The notes: generated from the sequence alone by a model not told the origin. Shown: positions 13,380-27,838, counted from the first letter of the stretch. The stretch: 64,000 nucleotides of DNA from Rusavskia elegans (GCA_011316305.1 SAUG01000042.1:248001-312000); one strand, 5' to 3'. A program made the numbers and translations.

Positions 13380-15990
13380 TATTTTCTAGACCGATACGGC
13401 TAGCGAAAGCCTTTTTACTAGATTCCCGTTAAATAATATCTATCCTATTTAATCTATAAGCCAGCTTCTAAGCTAATTTATATCCGGAATCTCGGCTAGA
13501 TTTAATTACTTATATAGAAAGTAATAATAGATTATTAAAAATATAGTAAATAAGATTCGAACCGACTATTTAGGACTAGTATTTCGAGATAATAATAAGT
13601 TTATTTAATAGGATATAGATTACTATTAAGATTTCTAATAATAGTAGTCTAGTACTCCTATCGCTATAGGTATTAAAGATAGGATTTAAAAGAAAATAGC
13701 CGATTTTCTATAGGCGAAAAAGGCTTTAATATAAAAATAGTCGCTCTAGTAGAATAAATTCTACTATATAGCCTTATTAATAGATAATCTACCTAAAATT
13801 ATATATAAATACTATTCTAAAGTTTTCGACTATTTTATAGCTTCTAGTTCTTTAAATATATCTATTATAAAAAAATATCTTTCGACTAATAATTACTACA
13901 GATCTAAGCAACGTAACTTCTAGTCTATTATTAAAGTAATATTTATTCGTATAAATAGTAGACAGTAATATAAAAAAGTAATATAAAGTTTATTTATTTA
14001 ATAATAGAAGAAGAGCTATATTAAGCTAGATTTTACTTTCGACTAAAACGCCTAGAATAAATACCTATATAAGACTTTCTTGGATCTAAATCTACTAGTC
14101 CGAACTATCGAAAATACGAATTTTAGAAAACTACTATAAATACTTTATTTAGATATATAGCTATTTAAACGTATATAACTTTTAATAATAATTTTTAATA
14201 ACTTTAAAACTATCCGCGATAGAATTAAATCTAATTTAAAAACCGTAAAATATATTTTATTTATATTAGATTTCTGATTAAATCTATAGAAGGTCGCGTA
14301 TTTAGAAATACTCGTATACTAAATTAATACGTAATTTTAACTTTAGAAATATCTATTTAGATTTATATCTCTATCTATAAATTACTCCGGCCGTTTATAG
14401 TACTAAAAGCTATTAATACTTTTAGAATTTTTCTAGTTTAAATAGCAGCTTTTAGGTATTATTACTAATAATACTAGCTTTAATTTAATATTAAAAAAAG
14501 AGCTTAAAAAAGCTTTTAATCGACTTAATAGTCGATAGGATCGACTATAAAACTCGCTACCTTATCTAGTTTATATAGTTAATCTAGTAGCCTAAAATTT
14601 TATTAAAGCTATTAGATTATAAATATTAGACGATAGCTTTATCTATTAGCTAGATAATAAGTAAATTACGGTATCGGCCTATTAAATATTATAAAAAAGA
14701 TAATATATATAGATAATATAAATTAAATAATTTTTATACTAATAGTATTTTTAGGCTCGCGCTATTACTATCTATTCCGGTACTTCTTTTTAATATAAAC
14801 TTCGTTTTAAAGAACTTTAAAATAGGGCCGACCCTGATTCCTATACTAGAAACCTTATTTAAAATATTTATATTTAATAGAATTCGATTTATTTTATAAT
14901 TTATAGGATATATCTACTTCGCTAAACTATCAATAAATTCTTTAAAAAGAATTTATAAAACCTATAAATATAAAGAATTACCTTTAATATAAATAAATAG
15001 TAATTTCTTTTCTTTATAGATAGTATATTACAGCCGTTCTATAAAATTACTTTAATAGTTTCGCGAACTATAGGTATTAGAATTTATCTAGTATACCGAC
15101 TTTATAGTACGTTTTATAATTATTTTACTAAAATATAGGAAGTTATAAAAGCTTCGAACTATCTTTAAAAGGTAATAGTACTAATAGTTTACGAAAAAGC
15201 TTTTACTAAATTTACTAAATATTATTTTCGTACTAAAAGTAAAGAAGGACTAATATATAACCTTACGAATATTTTTAATTCTATAGTAAAATTTAGCTTT
15301 TATCGAAATTAGGATACCGATAAATAGGAAAAAGATATAAAAGAATATAAGAAGTATATAGATAAATATCGGGACGAGTTTAAAGAGTACTTTAATAAAT
15401 ACTATAGGGTTTCTATTAATCTACTAAATTATAGAGCCCGTCGTAGAAAGGGAAATAAGGTAATATATATTAGTAATATATTATAAATATATTAACTAGT
15501 TAATAGTCTGCTATAACTATTTTAAATAATCTTTTTTAATAGTTCTAGCGTCTTCGAGTATCTATTTCCGAAGCTAATCGATACCTTCGCGCTAATATTA
15601 TTAAAGATAATCTAAACTAGATATTTTAGAAAAATAATACTTTAAACTTTCTAAAATTAATATAGATAACTTACGATATTTTTACCTATCTAATATTTTT
15701 AATCGGAATTATATAGACTTTTAGTTTCGTTAGAAGAGTTTATCGGTAGGATCGAGCCTAAATAACTCTATAGTATATAGAACAGACGATAATAATTAAA
15801 TACTATAATCGTACTATAGATTTAGATTCCGATAAAGTATTAGAGGAGCTATAGGATATATTTAATCGGGTAGAAGTAGAGAATAGCGCTATATTTCTAG
15901 AAAGAAATCTATTTAAAAAGAATTTTGAAAGTATATTAGATAGATTAGCCTGGTATATTTTTTATTTAGTATTAGTATAGTAATATATAT
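13380..15990 (+). pseudogene. hAT transposase relic
   Basis: A plus-strand frame broken by RIP-type stops carries the hAT core. Near 14270-14480 it reads I-L-D-F-x-L-[NS]-x-x-K-V-A-[YF]-L, then L-S-x-x-[YH]-S-G-R-L, then L-G-I-I-T-[ND]-N-[TA]-S-F-N. These correspond to the family blocks D-x-W-T-S, G-x-H-S-G and T-x-D-N-A-x-N. The second block starts at about 14367 and the third at about 14453. A tail near 15840-15960 has an acidic and aromatic composition like the C-terminal dimerisation domain, with less certainty. The enzyme would cut and paste the element between its TIRs; this copy is dead. Confidence 0.75.
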
Positions 15991-16059
15991 AGGTAATATA
16001 TAATTTCTAGATTATTATTCCTCGATTTATATAATTATTTAGATAGTTTAATACTCTTT

Positions 16060-16195
16060 TCTATATTTTTATCCTTATCTTTATTTTTATTCTTATCTTT
16101 ATTTTTATCCTTATCTTTATTTTTATTTTTATCTTTATTTATATCTTTATCTATATCTTTATCCTCTTTTATATCTTTATCCTAATTATTAAAAT
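16060..16195. repeat. low-complexity (TTATCTTTATTTT)-type tandem region in the hAT element
   Basis: An imperfect pyrimidine-rich tandem array of 12- to 18-base TTATCC/TTATCT/TTATTTT units. It lies just after the end of the transposase frame. Confidence 0.7.
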
Positions 16196-16199
16196 TAAT

Positions 16200-18180
16200 A
16201 CTTCTAACTAAATTTTTATTATTTCTAAATTTAATATTATCTTATATAGAAGAATATATTTCTACTATCTAATCCTTTTTATTAACTTTAATAATATTAT
16301 TACTATTCTTATTTTTCTTTTTATAAAAAGATTTAATATACTTATTAGCCGTATTCCTACTATAATTAAATTTTTTAGTAAATACCGTCTATTTTTCTAG
16401 AAGGTTTAGAATTCTAGTAAACTAAAACTTTTAGAAGCCGGTATAATAGATAATTTATTACTAGATAAAGTTAATAATTAGAGCTATATACTTTATTAAA
16501 ATTACTCTATCCGGACCGTTAATAGCTATATTAGACTAGAGAAAATATTAGAAATAATTATTCCTATACTAGTTAGCTCTATTTATATTCGATATATTAC
16601 TTTAATATATTACCTCGCTCTATTTCTATTTTATCTATTTAATAGTTATTATCTCTTCCGTAACTTCTATAAGAGCTTTAATACGTAGATCGTTTTTATA
16701 ATATAATACTATATATAAATTAGTACCTAGTATAGTATATATTACCTTATTATATTATTATAGATCTTTTTCTCGACTTTATAGTCTATTTTCTAATTTC
16801 TAGCGTTCTATTCTAATAGGGCCCTCTTCCTTATATCTACGCTTTTCTAAAAATCTATTTTCTTAAATTTTTTAAAGTATTTATATATTATAATATAGTT
16901 TATACTCTATTTTTTATAGAATTTATATTCGGTATCGGACTACTTTTTATCGTATTTATAGCTTATAACTAATTTAGATTTTATAGATAGTAACTTTGAT
17001 TTAGATATAATAGATAGTATACTAAATAATATAGTAGGATAATATAATTAGTCGCTATAGAATTATCTAAAAGTTCTACGTATTATAGTAATAGAATACG
17101 CTAGAAGCTTATAGAAATATACAGGCTTATTTAAAGCTCTAACCTTTTAGCTATAATATAGCCGAAGATTACTTTTATTTTATTTCTAATTTTCTATTCT
17201 TTAATAGTTAACTACTATAATAAAATATTAATATACTATATACCGTATCGTATTATATTTTATTTTATTATTAGTTTTTCGTTTCTTTCGTTTATTATAG
17301 CGTAATATATAGTACGTTCGAATCTATATAAAAATAATATATTAAAGTAATATAATTAATCGTATATTAATACTAAAACTATTCTAGGTAAAAAATTAAT
17401 TCCGACCTATAGAGGTATAGCGAAGACTCAAGGAAGAGAAATCGAAAAAAGTAAAAAAAAAAGTAAAGGGAAATCTTATAATACTATAGTACTAGTAATA
17501 TTCTAGAGTAATATATTTTAAATAGTCTAGCTAATAATCTATTAAAAGAAATATAAATAGAAGCCGGAAACCGTTATACTTTAAAAAATCCGTAAATATT
17601 AAAAGGACTTCGAACCTTTAATTTCTAAAATACCTTTTACTAGATTATATTACGAAATCTTTACCGACGTCGCTACTATATATATAAATAGAGGAATTGA
17701 TAGAATATAAAGTATAGTATTAATAGTTCTATAGAATACGATAGAAATATATATAGTTACTCTCCTAATAAATAAATATATTACTTTACTATATTATTAT
17801 ATATATCCGACTATACTTATTTTGCATAGATTATTAACTAGCTATAATCTATACTAAACGTATTACTATTTAGTAGAAAGACGTCTGGTTTATTAAAAGG
17901 TTAATATAGAATCTAGGGGTATAGCCCGGGACGTAATAATAGCTAGTTAATAATAAATTCTAAAAGATTAAAAGTTCTAGAATAAAGATATATATCTATA
18001 GAATTATTTAAAGAAAGATAATACTATTTATATAATACCGGTATATAAGTTAATATTTATAGATAATCGTTATATAAGCTAGTATTAAATAGAATATACT
18101 ACTATTTTATATTATCCGTAATTACTTTTGTATTTAACTATCGAATATAATTATAAATTAGGTCGAATCGGGTTTTTAGA
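16200..18180. other. hAT 3' interior, no recognisable gene
   Basis: About 2 kb between the transposase relic and the right subterminal repeats. Short minus-strand (16.3-16.9 kb) and plus-strand (17.4-17.7 kb) stretches have lysine/arginine-rich, weakly coding composition. No family could be recognised. It may be a second element-encoded protein or captured sequence. Confidence 0.4.
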
Positions 18181-19746
18181 TTAGGTTTTTAAGTTAAAAT
18201 CTATAATCCGACCCGAAAGTCGGGTTAGAATCTATAATCCGACCCGACTATTTAGTAGGTTAAACCCGGGTCGGGTTACTAAAACCGAGTCGGGTACCCG
18301 ACGATTCGACGGGAATTCGATCCGAACCGGCCAGTCTATTTATATTATATATAAATTAGTTTTTAAATAAAGCGATAAAAATATAATTTATAATATTATA
18401 TCTAGAAAAAATAATTTTTAATTAGATATAGGTCTATATAAAAGACTATTTTAATAATTTAGAAAATTAAAAGGAAAATAAAATATTATAGATATTCTAT
18501 ACTTTCGGTAATCTAATTATAATTATAAAAGAAACTTTCGGAAATAATAATAAAAATAGAATAATAAAAAAGAAACTAATAGTTTTAAAATAGTAAAAGT
18601 TAGTAGTTATTTATATTATTTAATTTAGAATATTAATTTATAAAACGGACTAGGAAGATTTAGTTCTAAAAGTTTACTTCTATAAAAAACTTTATATAAA
18701 AGTTAAAAAAACTATAATAGTAATTAAAAAACTAAACTTACTAGTATTTTTTATCGAACTAATAACTAAAATTAATACTAGATAGTACGAAATATATATA
18801 GATAAATAGACGTTTAATAAAATAGAATCTATTAAAAAATAGTTTAAAAGAAATCTAATAGAATTTAATACTACTAAAATTAGAAAATTACGGACTAAAG
18901 TTTATTATTTATATAAAAAGACGGAATATTTTAAAAAAATTTATCTAACTAAAAAAGTAATAGAAATAACTAAATATTAGTTTAAAATAATAGAGGAATT
19001 ATCTAAAAAAAGAACTAAAAGATATTTAACTAAAAGTTAAATAGCCTGTTATAATAATAATTACTTTATCTATTTATTAAATAAAGAGAAAACCGGTTAG
19101 TATCCTATAAAATCTAGAAAAGTAGAAAAGAAGCTAATAATAGAAATTAAATCGTATAAAATGGAAAAATCTTTTATAGTAGTATTTAAAATTAAAATCA
19201 GAAGTTATAAAATAATAGCTTTTATAAAAAGAAAAAATAAGTAAATTATAAAAGAGATTATATAACTATAATAAAAGATATATTCAAATACGTTTATAAT
19301 AAAATAATAGAGTTATAGAAATTAAAATTAAAATAAAAAATAGATTTACTAGAATTTTAAACTTTCTAGTAATCGAAAACTCTAGGTAATAGATTATTTT
19401 TAGAAAAAAATAGAAAAATTAATTTCTAGAATACCGGTATAAGATAATATAGTTAGAAGAAAGATAGAACGATAAATAATATACTTTTTTATATATAAAA
19501 ATCTTCTATATAGAAAATTCGATATTATATTAAATATAAATTATAAATAAATTAAAAAAATCGATATTCTATTTAAAAAAGGGGGCGAAATATAGGAAAC
19601 TAAAATCTAGAAGGAAAATTAATATTTATTTTTATAGCTGGCGTTAAAATATAATAAAATCTAGAAAATAATCTAGGAATTATAAATAAGAAATATTAAA
19701 AAAATCTATAAAAATATTATTAAAAAAATATAAAAAGCTAAATATA

Positions 19747-20275
19747 TATTATAAGTACAGGCGGTATACTTTAAAAAACGCGGTAGTATTTAGTATAACG
19801 TTAGATTTTCTATTACGCTTCGATAGACAGAGATATATAGATAGTCTAAATATTAATACTAGAGAATATTTTAGTAGTTGTAGCGAGTAAATACTATAAA
19901 TACTTTAATCTTAGTAGTTTTAGTAAATAAATACTATAAATACTTTCATTTTAGTAGTTTTAGTAAATAAATATTATAAATATTTTAATTTCAGTAGTTT
20001 TAGTAAGTAAATACTATAAAATGAAACTATTTTATTTTTTTTAACTATAAATAATCTAAATAGTAGAAGATCTCGTTTATCTATATAGATCTCGAACTCG
20101 ACGCCTTTATAACTCGTATTTAATATATTAGTTATCGCTATATACTATTCTAGTAATTAACTAATTTATTTTTAATTATATTTAAATAATTATCCGTTAT
20201 ATCTCCGTTTAAAGATATACTAATAAATCTAACTAATTTTTAGAAATATCGGAACTTCTAAATAGTTCTATAATA
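19747..20275 (+). repeat. B 5' LTR
   Basis: 529-bp LTR with four 40-bp units starting at 19871, 19911, 19951 and 19991 (the last is partial). Confidence 0.85.
19871..20021 (+). repeat. 40-bp minisatellite in the B 5' LTR
   Basis: Units begin TTAGTAGTTTTAGTAAATAA and repeat at exactly 40-bp spacing. The B 3' LTR (from 26113) has two and the A 3' LTR (from 33502) has three. Unit number accounts for the LTR length differences. Confidence 0.85.
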
Positions 20276-20379
20276 TTTTAAATATCTTTAGAATATCTAT
20301 CGCAGGTTAGCGTTAAATCTCTACTTTAAATAATTTCAGCTCTATAGTAAAATAGTCCGAATCTAAAAGAAAGGAAGTC

Positions 20380-23300
20380 TAGATATAAAATAATAGTAGT
20401 AATAAAAAAGTTAGTATTTTTTCTACTAATTAACGCTTTTATAGTATTAAAATTAATAAACCTAATAAATACTATAGAAATTATAATAAATTAGAAAATT
20501 AGCTCGCGTAATTAGATATATACTTCGTATTCTATTTTATACCCGAAAAGAAGAAAACGCTTTTCGCTATATTTTACTTTCGAGGATAAATTTAATACTA
20601 GATAAAATCTATCCTTTAATAATATATAGATAAAGACGAAAATAATAAATAGATTTTCGTATAGTTTATAAAGTTTAAAAAAGCTATTTATAAAATTTTT
20701 AAAATCTTAAATAAAATTTAAATTATTAAACGCTTTATTTAATATTTTTAGTAAAAAAATATAGTATCTAATTACGCCGTACGATTTAAAGAATAGGTAT
20801 TACTAATAGAATAGAACGACGATACCTTATATATAATATTTAGACGAGGATTTAAAAAACGAATAAAAGATAAATTTATATAAAATAGTTAAATATATAA
20901 TATATTAGATAATCTAATTAAAATATCTATCGACTTTAATAATAAATTATATAAACGAGATATAGAAAAACGCTATAATAGTAGACGACGAAATAATATA
21001 GAACGTTATTTAAAATAGTTCTATAAAAGATAATATCTAAATAAAAAATAGTCGGAAGATAACTACTATAGATTGATATTGCTAGAACTAGACTCTATAT
21101 AATAGTAATATAAAAGGAAGAATTCTAGAGATAGTAAAAGAAATAAAAATCCTAAAACGTACTATAACTATAGTAAACCAGACTTTTTCGCGAAAGAGTA
21201 TTAATTATACTAGGTATAACGATAATAGCTTAACGCTATACTAAAGAAAACTAAAGACTAGTAAAAAAAAATTTAGAAAACGACGATAGTAGCTATAAAC
21301 TCTAGGAAACTAATTTAAATAAAGAATTTATATTTATAGAAAACGATAAAATACTATAGAAAACTACGACGAATAATACTTCGCTATAAATATTAATAGA
21401 ACCTACTAGAAAAAAAGCCGCCTCTAGATAAATAATAATAATAATAGAGGACGTTAAATTAATATACCTTTAAATTTCCTATAATAAAAAAATAGTAAAG
21501 AAAAAATTTATAGTAATCTATAAAAGATTTAAGAACGTTTATAGAATATTTATTAATAATAAATATCTATAAAATAATTAGTAAAACTAGGAAATAAACG
21601 ATATTATTATATATTAAAAGAAAAACTAGAAACTAATACTTCTGAAGATAAAATTATTTCTAAATCGATATTATAATAAAAGAATATAATAATAGGAGAT
21701 TAATACGCGCTATTTAGTTAAACTATCTACTATAATAATAACTATAGAATCTATAAATTAGAAAAGAAAGAAACTAAATAGTATCTATTAAAACTACGCC
21801 GATATATTCCTATAATACCTATTAAAGTCGGAAGTTGTAATATTTATAACTATTTTAAATATATTATATATAGTAGATATTAGTATTAGAAAAAATAATA
21901 GAAAAGAAAGAAAATCTTTAATTAGAAACTCTATAGATATATTTCGTAAATAGATTATAAAAGTAAAAAATATAAAAATATAAATAATAATTCGGAAAAA
22001 GTTAAAATTTTATAATAATAGATATACTATTAATATATAATTCTATAGCCCGGAAAGAATATCTAAATTTAGCTAGCTATATATATATAATCGAGATTAA
22101 AATAATTTTTAAAATTAATACTAGACTATAAAAAATTAAAGTATTTATTAATTTAAATATAACCGGAAATTTTATATTAGAAGATTTAACTAAAAGAAAA
22201 AGATTTCTTTAAATTAAAAAAAAACCCTAAATAATTTAATAGTTATTAATAAAAGTAAAATACTAAATAAAATTAAAAAAATTATAGAAAAAATAATACC
22301 GCTCTAAATAATAATTAACTAATATTAAAAAAAACTTTAATTTAATATTATTTAGATAGCTAGTTACGAAATCGTATTTAGAATTCTTTAGTTAAAAGAT
22401 TATAATCTAGTAATAGACTAGAAAAAAAAAGTATTTAACTTTAAATAATATTTCTATATAGGAAGTTACTAGCCTATACCGAAATAGCGATTTTAGATAA
22501 ATAAAAAATAGAATATAAAACGCGAATTTATAGCTTTAAAAAAAGATAACTAAAAACTACTTAGATCCGATTTATTAGATACCGGTAAAGATTAGCTAGA
22601 TTAATAAAATAGAAATAGAAAGGAAAATTATAAATCTTTTAAAAATCCTATACTATTTAATAAAAAGTTAATAGAAAATCTATTAGAAAAATTTTTTAAT
22701 AAATATAAAAATTAGATAAATTTATTTCGGAAAGAAATAATTATAAAAATACTATCTAAATATTAACTATAGAATTATAAAATTAGATTTAAATTAGGTA
22801 AATAATCTATATTTAGACCTGTTTATCTATTATCTATAATTGCGTTCGAAATATTCTATAAATACCTAAATAAAAATATAAAAAAGAAATTTATTAGAAA
22901 ATTTTAATTATCGATAAAATATCCGATTCTTTTTATATTTAAAAAGAATAGAATATTCCGTCTATATATTAATTACCGGAAGTTAAATAATATTATAATT
23001 AAAAACCGATATTAATTACTAAATATTAGTAAATTTTAGAATAGATTTTTTAGAATAAAATATTTTATAAAACTCGACCTTTAAGAAATATATAATCTTA
23101 TATAAATAAATACCGGAAAAAATTAGAAAATAGTTTTTTATATATAGTATAGTTACTATAAATATATAGTTATATTATTTAAATTTAAAAATATTCCGGA
23201 AATCTATTAGAATATAATTAATAATATATTAAAAAAAATATCTAGATATATTTATTATCGTCTACTTTAATAATATTCTAGTTTTTTCTAAAATATTTAA

Positions 23301-25950
23301 AAAATATAAATAATATATTAGTAATATCTTTAAATATCTAAAAAGAAATAATTTATACTTTAAATTAGAAAAGTATAAATTCTATAAAAAAGAAATTAAC
23401 TTTCTAGAATTTATTATAGAGTAGAACGGATTATATATTAACTCTAATAAATTAAAAGCTATTATAGAATAGAAAACGCTAATAAATATTAAAAAAATCT
23501 AAAACTTTTTCAGATTTATAAACTATAACTAAAAGTTTATAAAAAACTATTTTAAAAAAGCTCCCGCTCTAATAACTTTAATAAAAAATACTATAAAATA
23601 ATATTAAAGAAAAAATAATAATAAATATTCGAAAATTTTAAAGGAAAATATATAAAAGACCTAGTCTTTAAAATATTTAATCCGAAAAAACTATTAAAAA
23701 TAGAAATAGATTTATTAGATCTAGTTATAAATATATATCTTCTATAATAGTATAATAGTAAATAGTATCCGGTAGTATATATATCTAGAAAACTATCGCT
23801 AGCGGAATAGAACTATAATATCTATAATAAAGAACTACTAGCTATAGTAGCTATACTAGAATAATGGAAAGTATACGCCGAAAAATTACTAGAATTAATA
23901 ATTTTTATTAATTATAAAAATCTTCTATATTTTATAATAATAAAATAATTTAATAGAAAATAGATATAATAATCTAAACTTTTCGGTTAATATAAATTTA
24001 TAATATACTATAATCTAGGTAAAGAAAATAGAAAAATAGACGTTCTAAATCGAAGAAATAATTAAATAAAAATAAAGAAAGTTTTTAGTAATAATATTTT
24101 TAAATTTAATAAAAATAGATTACTATTAGTAAATTAGTATAAAATAAATATAACGTTATTTATATTTAGAAACGACTAAAAATAAATTTCTATTAAAAAA
24201 AAACTATAAATACTAGATAATAAAATCGATAAATATATTAAAAAATACTACGATAGAATATTATAAAGATATCTAGGCGTAATAAAGATAATATAACTTT
24301 TATAATAATAATATTAGTTTTCTAATATAAAATAATATATCGAAATATATATTAAAAAATATTTTAGTTATTAGTAAAATAAATATAGTATATATACTCG
24401 TTATAGAAAGATCTAGTATTAGAAATTATCGGATTTATTATAGAAGAAAGTTATATTAGATTTTATTATTAAATTTCTAAAATTAAAAGATCTAATAATA
24501 AATATAAAATACGACTCGATATTTAATATAATAGATAGATTAATAAAATATATCTATATAATTTTATTATAAAAATACTTTATAATAAAATAATTTAGAT
24601 ATATTATTTTAGAGTAATTATTACGATACTATAGATTACTAGAAGTATTAATAAATAATAAAAATAAACTCTTTACTTTAAACTATTAGAAGATCTTTAT
24701 TTTTCTATTTAGAATAAAGCTAAAAATATTAATAGCTTTTTATTCGATAATAGATAGAAAGATAGAATATATTAACTAAATTTTAGAATAGTATCTAAAG
24801 TACTATATTAATAATATTTAAAATAATAAGATTTTATTTCTATAAATAGTATAAATAGTATTTAATATAAAAGAATTAAATATAATTAAAGAAATACCGT
24901 TTTATACCGATAATAGGAAAAATCCGAATCTATTTTTAAAACCGCTACTATATAAATTAACGGAATTAATAATCTAAAAAATTAAAATTTAGAAAAGAAT
25001 CTACGGAAATATTATTAAAATTTAAAAATAATTGGATAATTACTAGAATAAAAAGCGAATAATAGTACTTTAGCTAAAAAAGGCAGATAAAATATATTTT
25101 TTTATAAAGAACTTAAAAATAAGAACTTTAAATAAGAAATTTAACTATATTAAAGTCGGACTATTTTTAATTAAAGAGATTAAAAGACTTTAGAATTTCG
25201 AATTCGATTTATTTAAAGATATTAAAGTATATCCGATATTCTATATATTTCTTTTAGAACCAGCCGATTCCGAAACGCTATTATAATAGATATTTAACTT
25301 CGAAATATAGAAAGAAAATACTTTTATAATTAAAAAGATTCTATAATAAAAAAATTAAAACTATTTAATTAAATAGAAAAATTACTCTATTTCGGAAAAT
25401 ATTTAAAAATCTAAAGAATATTTAATAAACTACTAGATAACTCTATAATAGTTCTATTAAAAGGAACTAAAAAAGTTATTAACTAGCCGAAGTTACTCGG
25501 TAAAATAATCTATTCGGAGGCTATATCGATAAAAAAATTTAAATTAATAAATAAAAACGAATCTATAGAATTTTCCTTTTATTCTAACTTTTTAATATTT
25601 TATAGTTTACTATTAAATATAATACGCTGCTTTTCTATAAAATAATCTAATTAATAAAGTAGACGTTATTACTTTATATATATTTTATATAATTTTCCTT
25701 TTAACTTTTTATATTTATCTTTAAAATAACGCTAACGCGTAATATCTAATAGAGTAAAAATATTAAAATAAATCTATTTTATAAAATTAATATACTTTTT
25801 AAAATCTTTATCGATATAATAGAATTTCTCTAACTAGAAATAATTTCGATAAAAATATATACCTAATATATCGATATCTAATAATAGAACTTTTATATAA
25901 TAATCTTTAGTTAATAATCTTTTTTTTTTACCTATAAAAAAGAAGGACGG
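20380..25950 (+). pseudogene. Gypsy Gag-Pol relic of element B
   Basis: Read on the plus strand through many TAA/TAG stops, the order is typical of Ty3/Gypsy. A CCHC knuckle relic (about 21163-21204, Y-Y-N-Y with F-A-K-E-Y, tyrosines replacing cysteines) is followed by protease/RT. The RT active site is at 23253-23288 and reads I-I-V-Y-F-N-N-I-L-V-F-S (F-D-D-I-L before RIP). RNase H is at about 23815-24000 (K-E-L-L-A-I-V-A-I-L-E ... W-K-V-Y-A). Integrase is at about 24440-24680 (Y-D-S-I-F-N-I-I-D-R-L-[TI]-K-Y). The product would copy and integrate the element. It cannot be translated as it stands. Confidence 0.85.
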
Positions 25951-25988
25951 AAGGTTTTTCGGAATAAAAAATCTAAAAAAGGATCTAG

Positions 25989-26438
25989 TATTATAAATAT
26001 AGGCGGTATACTTTAAAAAACGCGATAGTATTTAATATAACGCTAGATTCTCTATTACGCCTCGATTGGCAAAGATATATAAATAGTCTAGATATTAGTA
26101 CTAGAGAATATCTTAGTAGTTTTAGTAAGTAAATACTATAAGTACTTTAATTTTAGTAATTTTAGTAAGTAAATACTATAAAATAGAGCTATTTTAATTA
26201 TTTTAATCTATAAGTATTTTAAGTAATAGAAGATTTCGTTTATTTATATAGATTCCGAACTCGACGTTTTTATAGCTTATATTTAATTTATTAGTTATCG
26301 CTATAAACTATTCTAGTAATTAACTAACTTGTTTTTAATTATATTTAAATAATTACCCGTTATACTTCCGTTTATAGATATATTAATAAATCCAACTAAT
26401 TTTTAGAAATACCGAAACCCCTAGATAGCTCTATAATA
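25989..26438 (+). repeat. B 3' LTR
   Basis: 450-bp LTR with two 40-bp units, preceded by a purine-rich tract and followed by the ATATA target duplication. Confidence 0.85.
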
Positions 26439-27426
26439 ATATAATTCTATATCTAAATTAGAAAAATAGTTAGAAAAAGGAACGCTAAATCCTATACTAA
26501 ATATACAACTAAGAAATAAATAGTCTCTAATCTTATTATTTTAAAATAAAATAGTTACTAAAAAATTAAAATTAGTAAATATATTAAAAGACTCGGACGT
26601 AATTTATAATATTTATATCTAATTTAGAAAAAAAGAAATAATATAACGGAATTTTTAACTAGATATTTTTTTATACGTTTATCGAATCTAAAAGCTAGAA
26701 AAATTAAATTCTTTTAAAAACCGATTTAAATTAACCGAATTAAAAATAGAAATAAATTTAATAGATACCTTTTATATAGCTAGTATTAAATCTATAGAAA
26801 AGTAAAATATAATAAAATTATTAAATTTATTAAAACGAAATAGTACGTATTATTTTTAATTATTAATTATTTTTTTATTTATCTAAAACGTGGTAATAAA
26901 TAATAAAATACTTTTATTTTCTAAAAAATTAATAGAAATCCGATTCCTAAATAAAATATTTTTTATAAATTTCTTTTTTAGAATCTAGAAAAGATTTAAT
27001 ATAATAATATACTTCGATATATTTATTAAAAATATTTCTAATATTAGATTAAAGTTTTTTTTTTTTATTTTTAAAATATTTTTCTATAGATATTAGTATT
27101 AGAAAAACTATAAAAAATAAAGTATATATTATAAATAGTATTAGAAATTAAAAAATTATAAGATTTCTAGGCCCGAGTATATTTATTATAAATATTACTA
27201 CTAATTTCTACTTTATATTCTTTTAAAAAATTATAAATATAAAAAGCTATAAAAAAAATATAATAATATCTTTTAATAAAATTTAATAGAAAGATTTTAG
27301 ATATATACCTTTTTAAAAATATATAATAAAAATATTAAAAGAAAAAAAATAAAAGAAAAAAAAAATTTAATTTTTAATAATTTTATATATAGAAAGGTTA
27401 GATAGAAAGTAATATAGAAAAGGTTA

Positions 27427-27838
27427 TATTATATCTATAATTCTATAGAAATATATGAAAAAATTAGTTAGATAAATAAATTTAATTATTTATAGCCGCC
27501 TATAGCTATTATAGCCGATTTTTATAATAAAAGCTTTTAGCGAATAGCTATTTATTAGTACTATCGGCTACTTTTATTATATATATTTTTTTTTATTTAT
27601 ATTAGATAGTTTCTTTCGTTAGTTATTAATATAATTATTAAATACGTTTCTACTATTCTTTTCTTAATTACCTATAAAATAAAGACGTTTTATAATATTA
27701 TAACCGTATCTTCGCGGCTACGCGAAATTAGTTATAATAATTTATACTAGGACTTTCTTACTATTTAGTAGTTCGAACTATATCTATAACTATAGCTAGG
27801 CTCGAATATAATATTCTTTAACGTATAAAAACGTTATA
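27427..27838 (+). repeat. E1 3' LTR
   Basis: 412-bp partner of 12376-12799. The next 20 bases are element A sequence, and then E2 begins. Confidence 0.85.

Larger units (their letters stand above)
12943..18338 (+). mobile_element. hAT-superfamily DNA transposon inside E1
   Basis: The ends are inverted repeats, TAGACTGGCCG and CGGCCAGTCTA, and a perfect 8-bp duplication TTTATATT flanks them (12935-12942 and 18339-18346). An 8-bp TSD and a TAG-type terminus are hAT features. About 150 bp at each end is packed with CGGGTCGGG / GACCCGA-type motifs in both directions, which are probable transposase-binding subterminal repeats. The interior contains a recognisable hAT transposase relic. About 2.3 kb downstream of it is unassigned. 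Confidence 0.88.
19747..26438 (+). mobile_element. B, complete Gypsy (Ty3-like) LTR retrotransposon inside E1
   Basis: The LTRs are 19747-20275 and 25989-26438, and ATATA flanks the element (19742-19746 and 26439-26443). The LTR starts TATTATAAGTAC (TG before RIP) and ends CTATAATA (CA before RIP). The two LTRs differ in length (529 and 450 bp) because of the copy number of a 40-bp tandem unit. A polypurine stretch precedes the 3' LTR. The interior encodes Gag-Pol in one direction. Confidence 0.88.
12376..27838 (+). mobile_element. E1, family E LTR element carrying a hAT element and Gypsy B
   Basis: The E1 LTRs are 12376-12799 and 27427-27838. The target duplication is CTACG on the left (12371-12375) and TTACG on the right (27839-27843), one RIP-type change apart. 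Without the hAT element (12943-18338) and Gypsy B (19747-26438) its interior matches E3 and E4. The decayed gag is in 18347-19741 and 26444-27426. E1 lies inside the RNase H region of element A. Confidence 0.85.

Noticed and set aside
19871..20021. CRISPR-like array of regularly spaced repeats
   Set aside because: The whole 40-bp unit repeats, without unique spacers, and it lies inside LTRs of a fungal retrotransposon.
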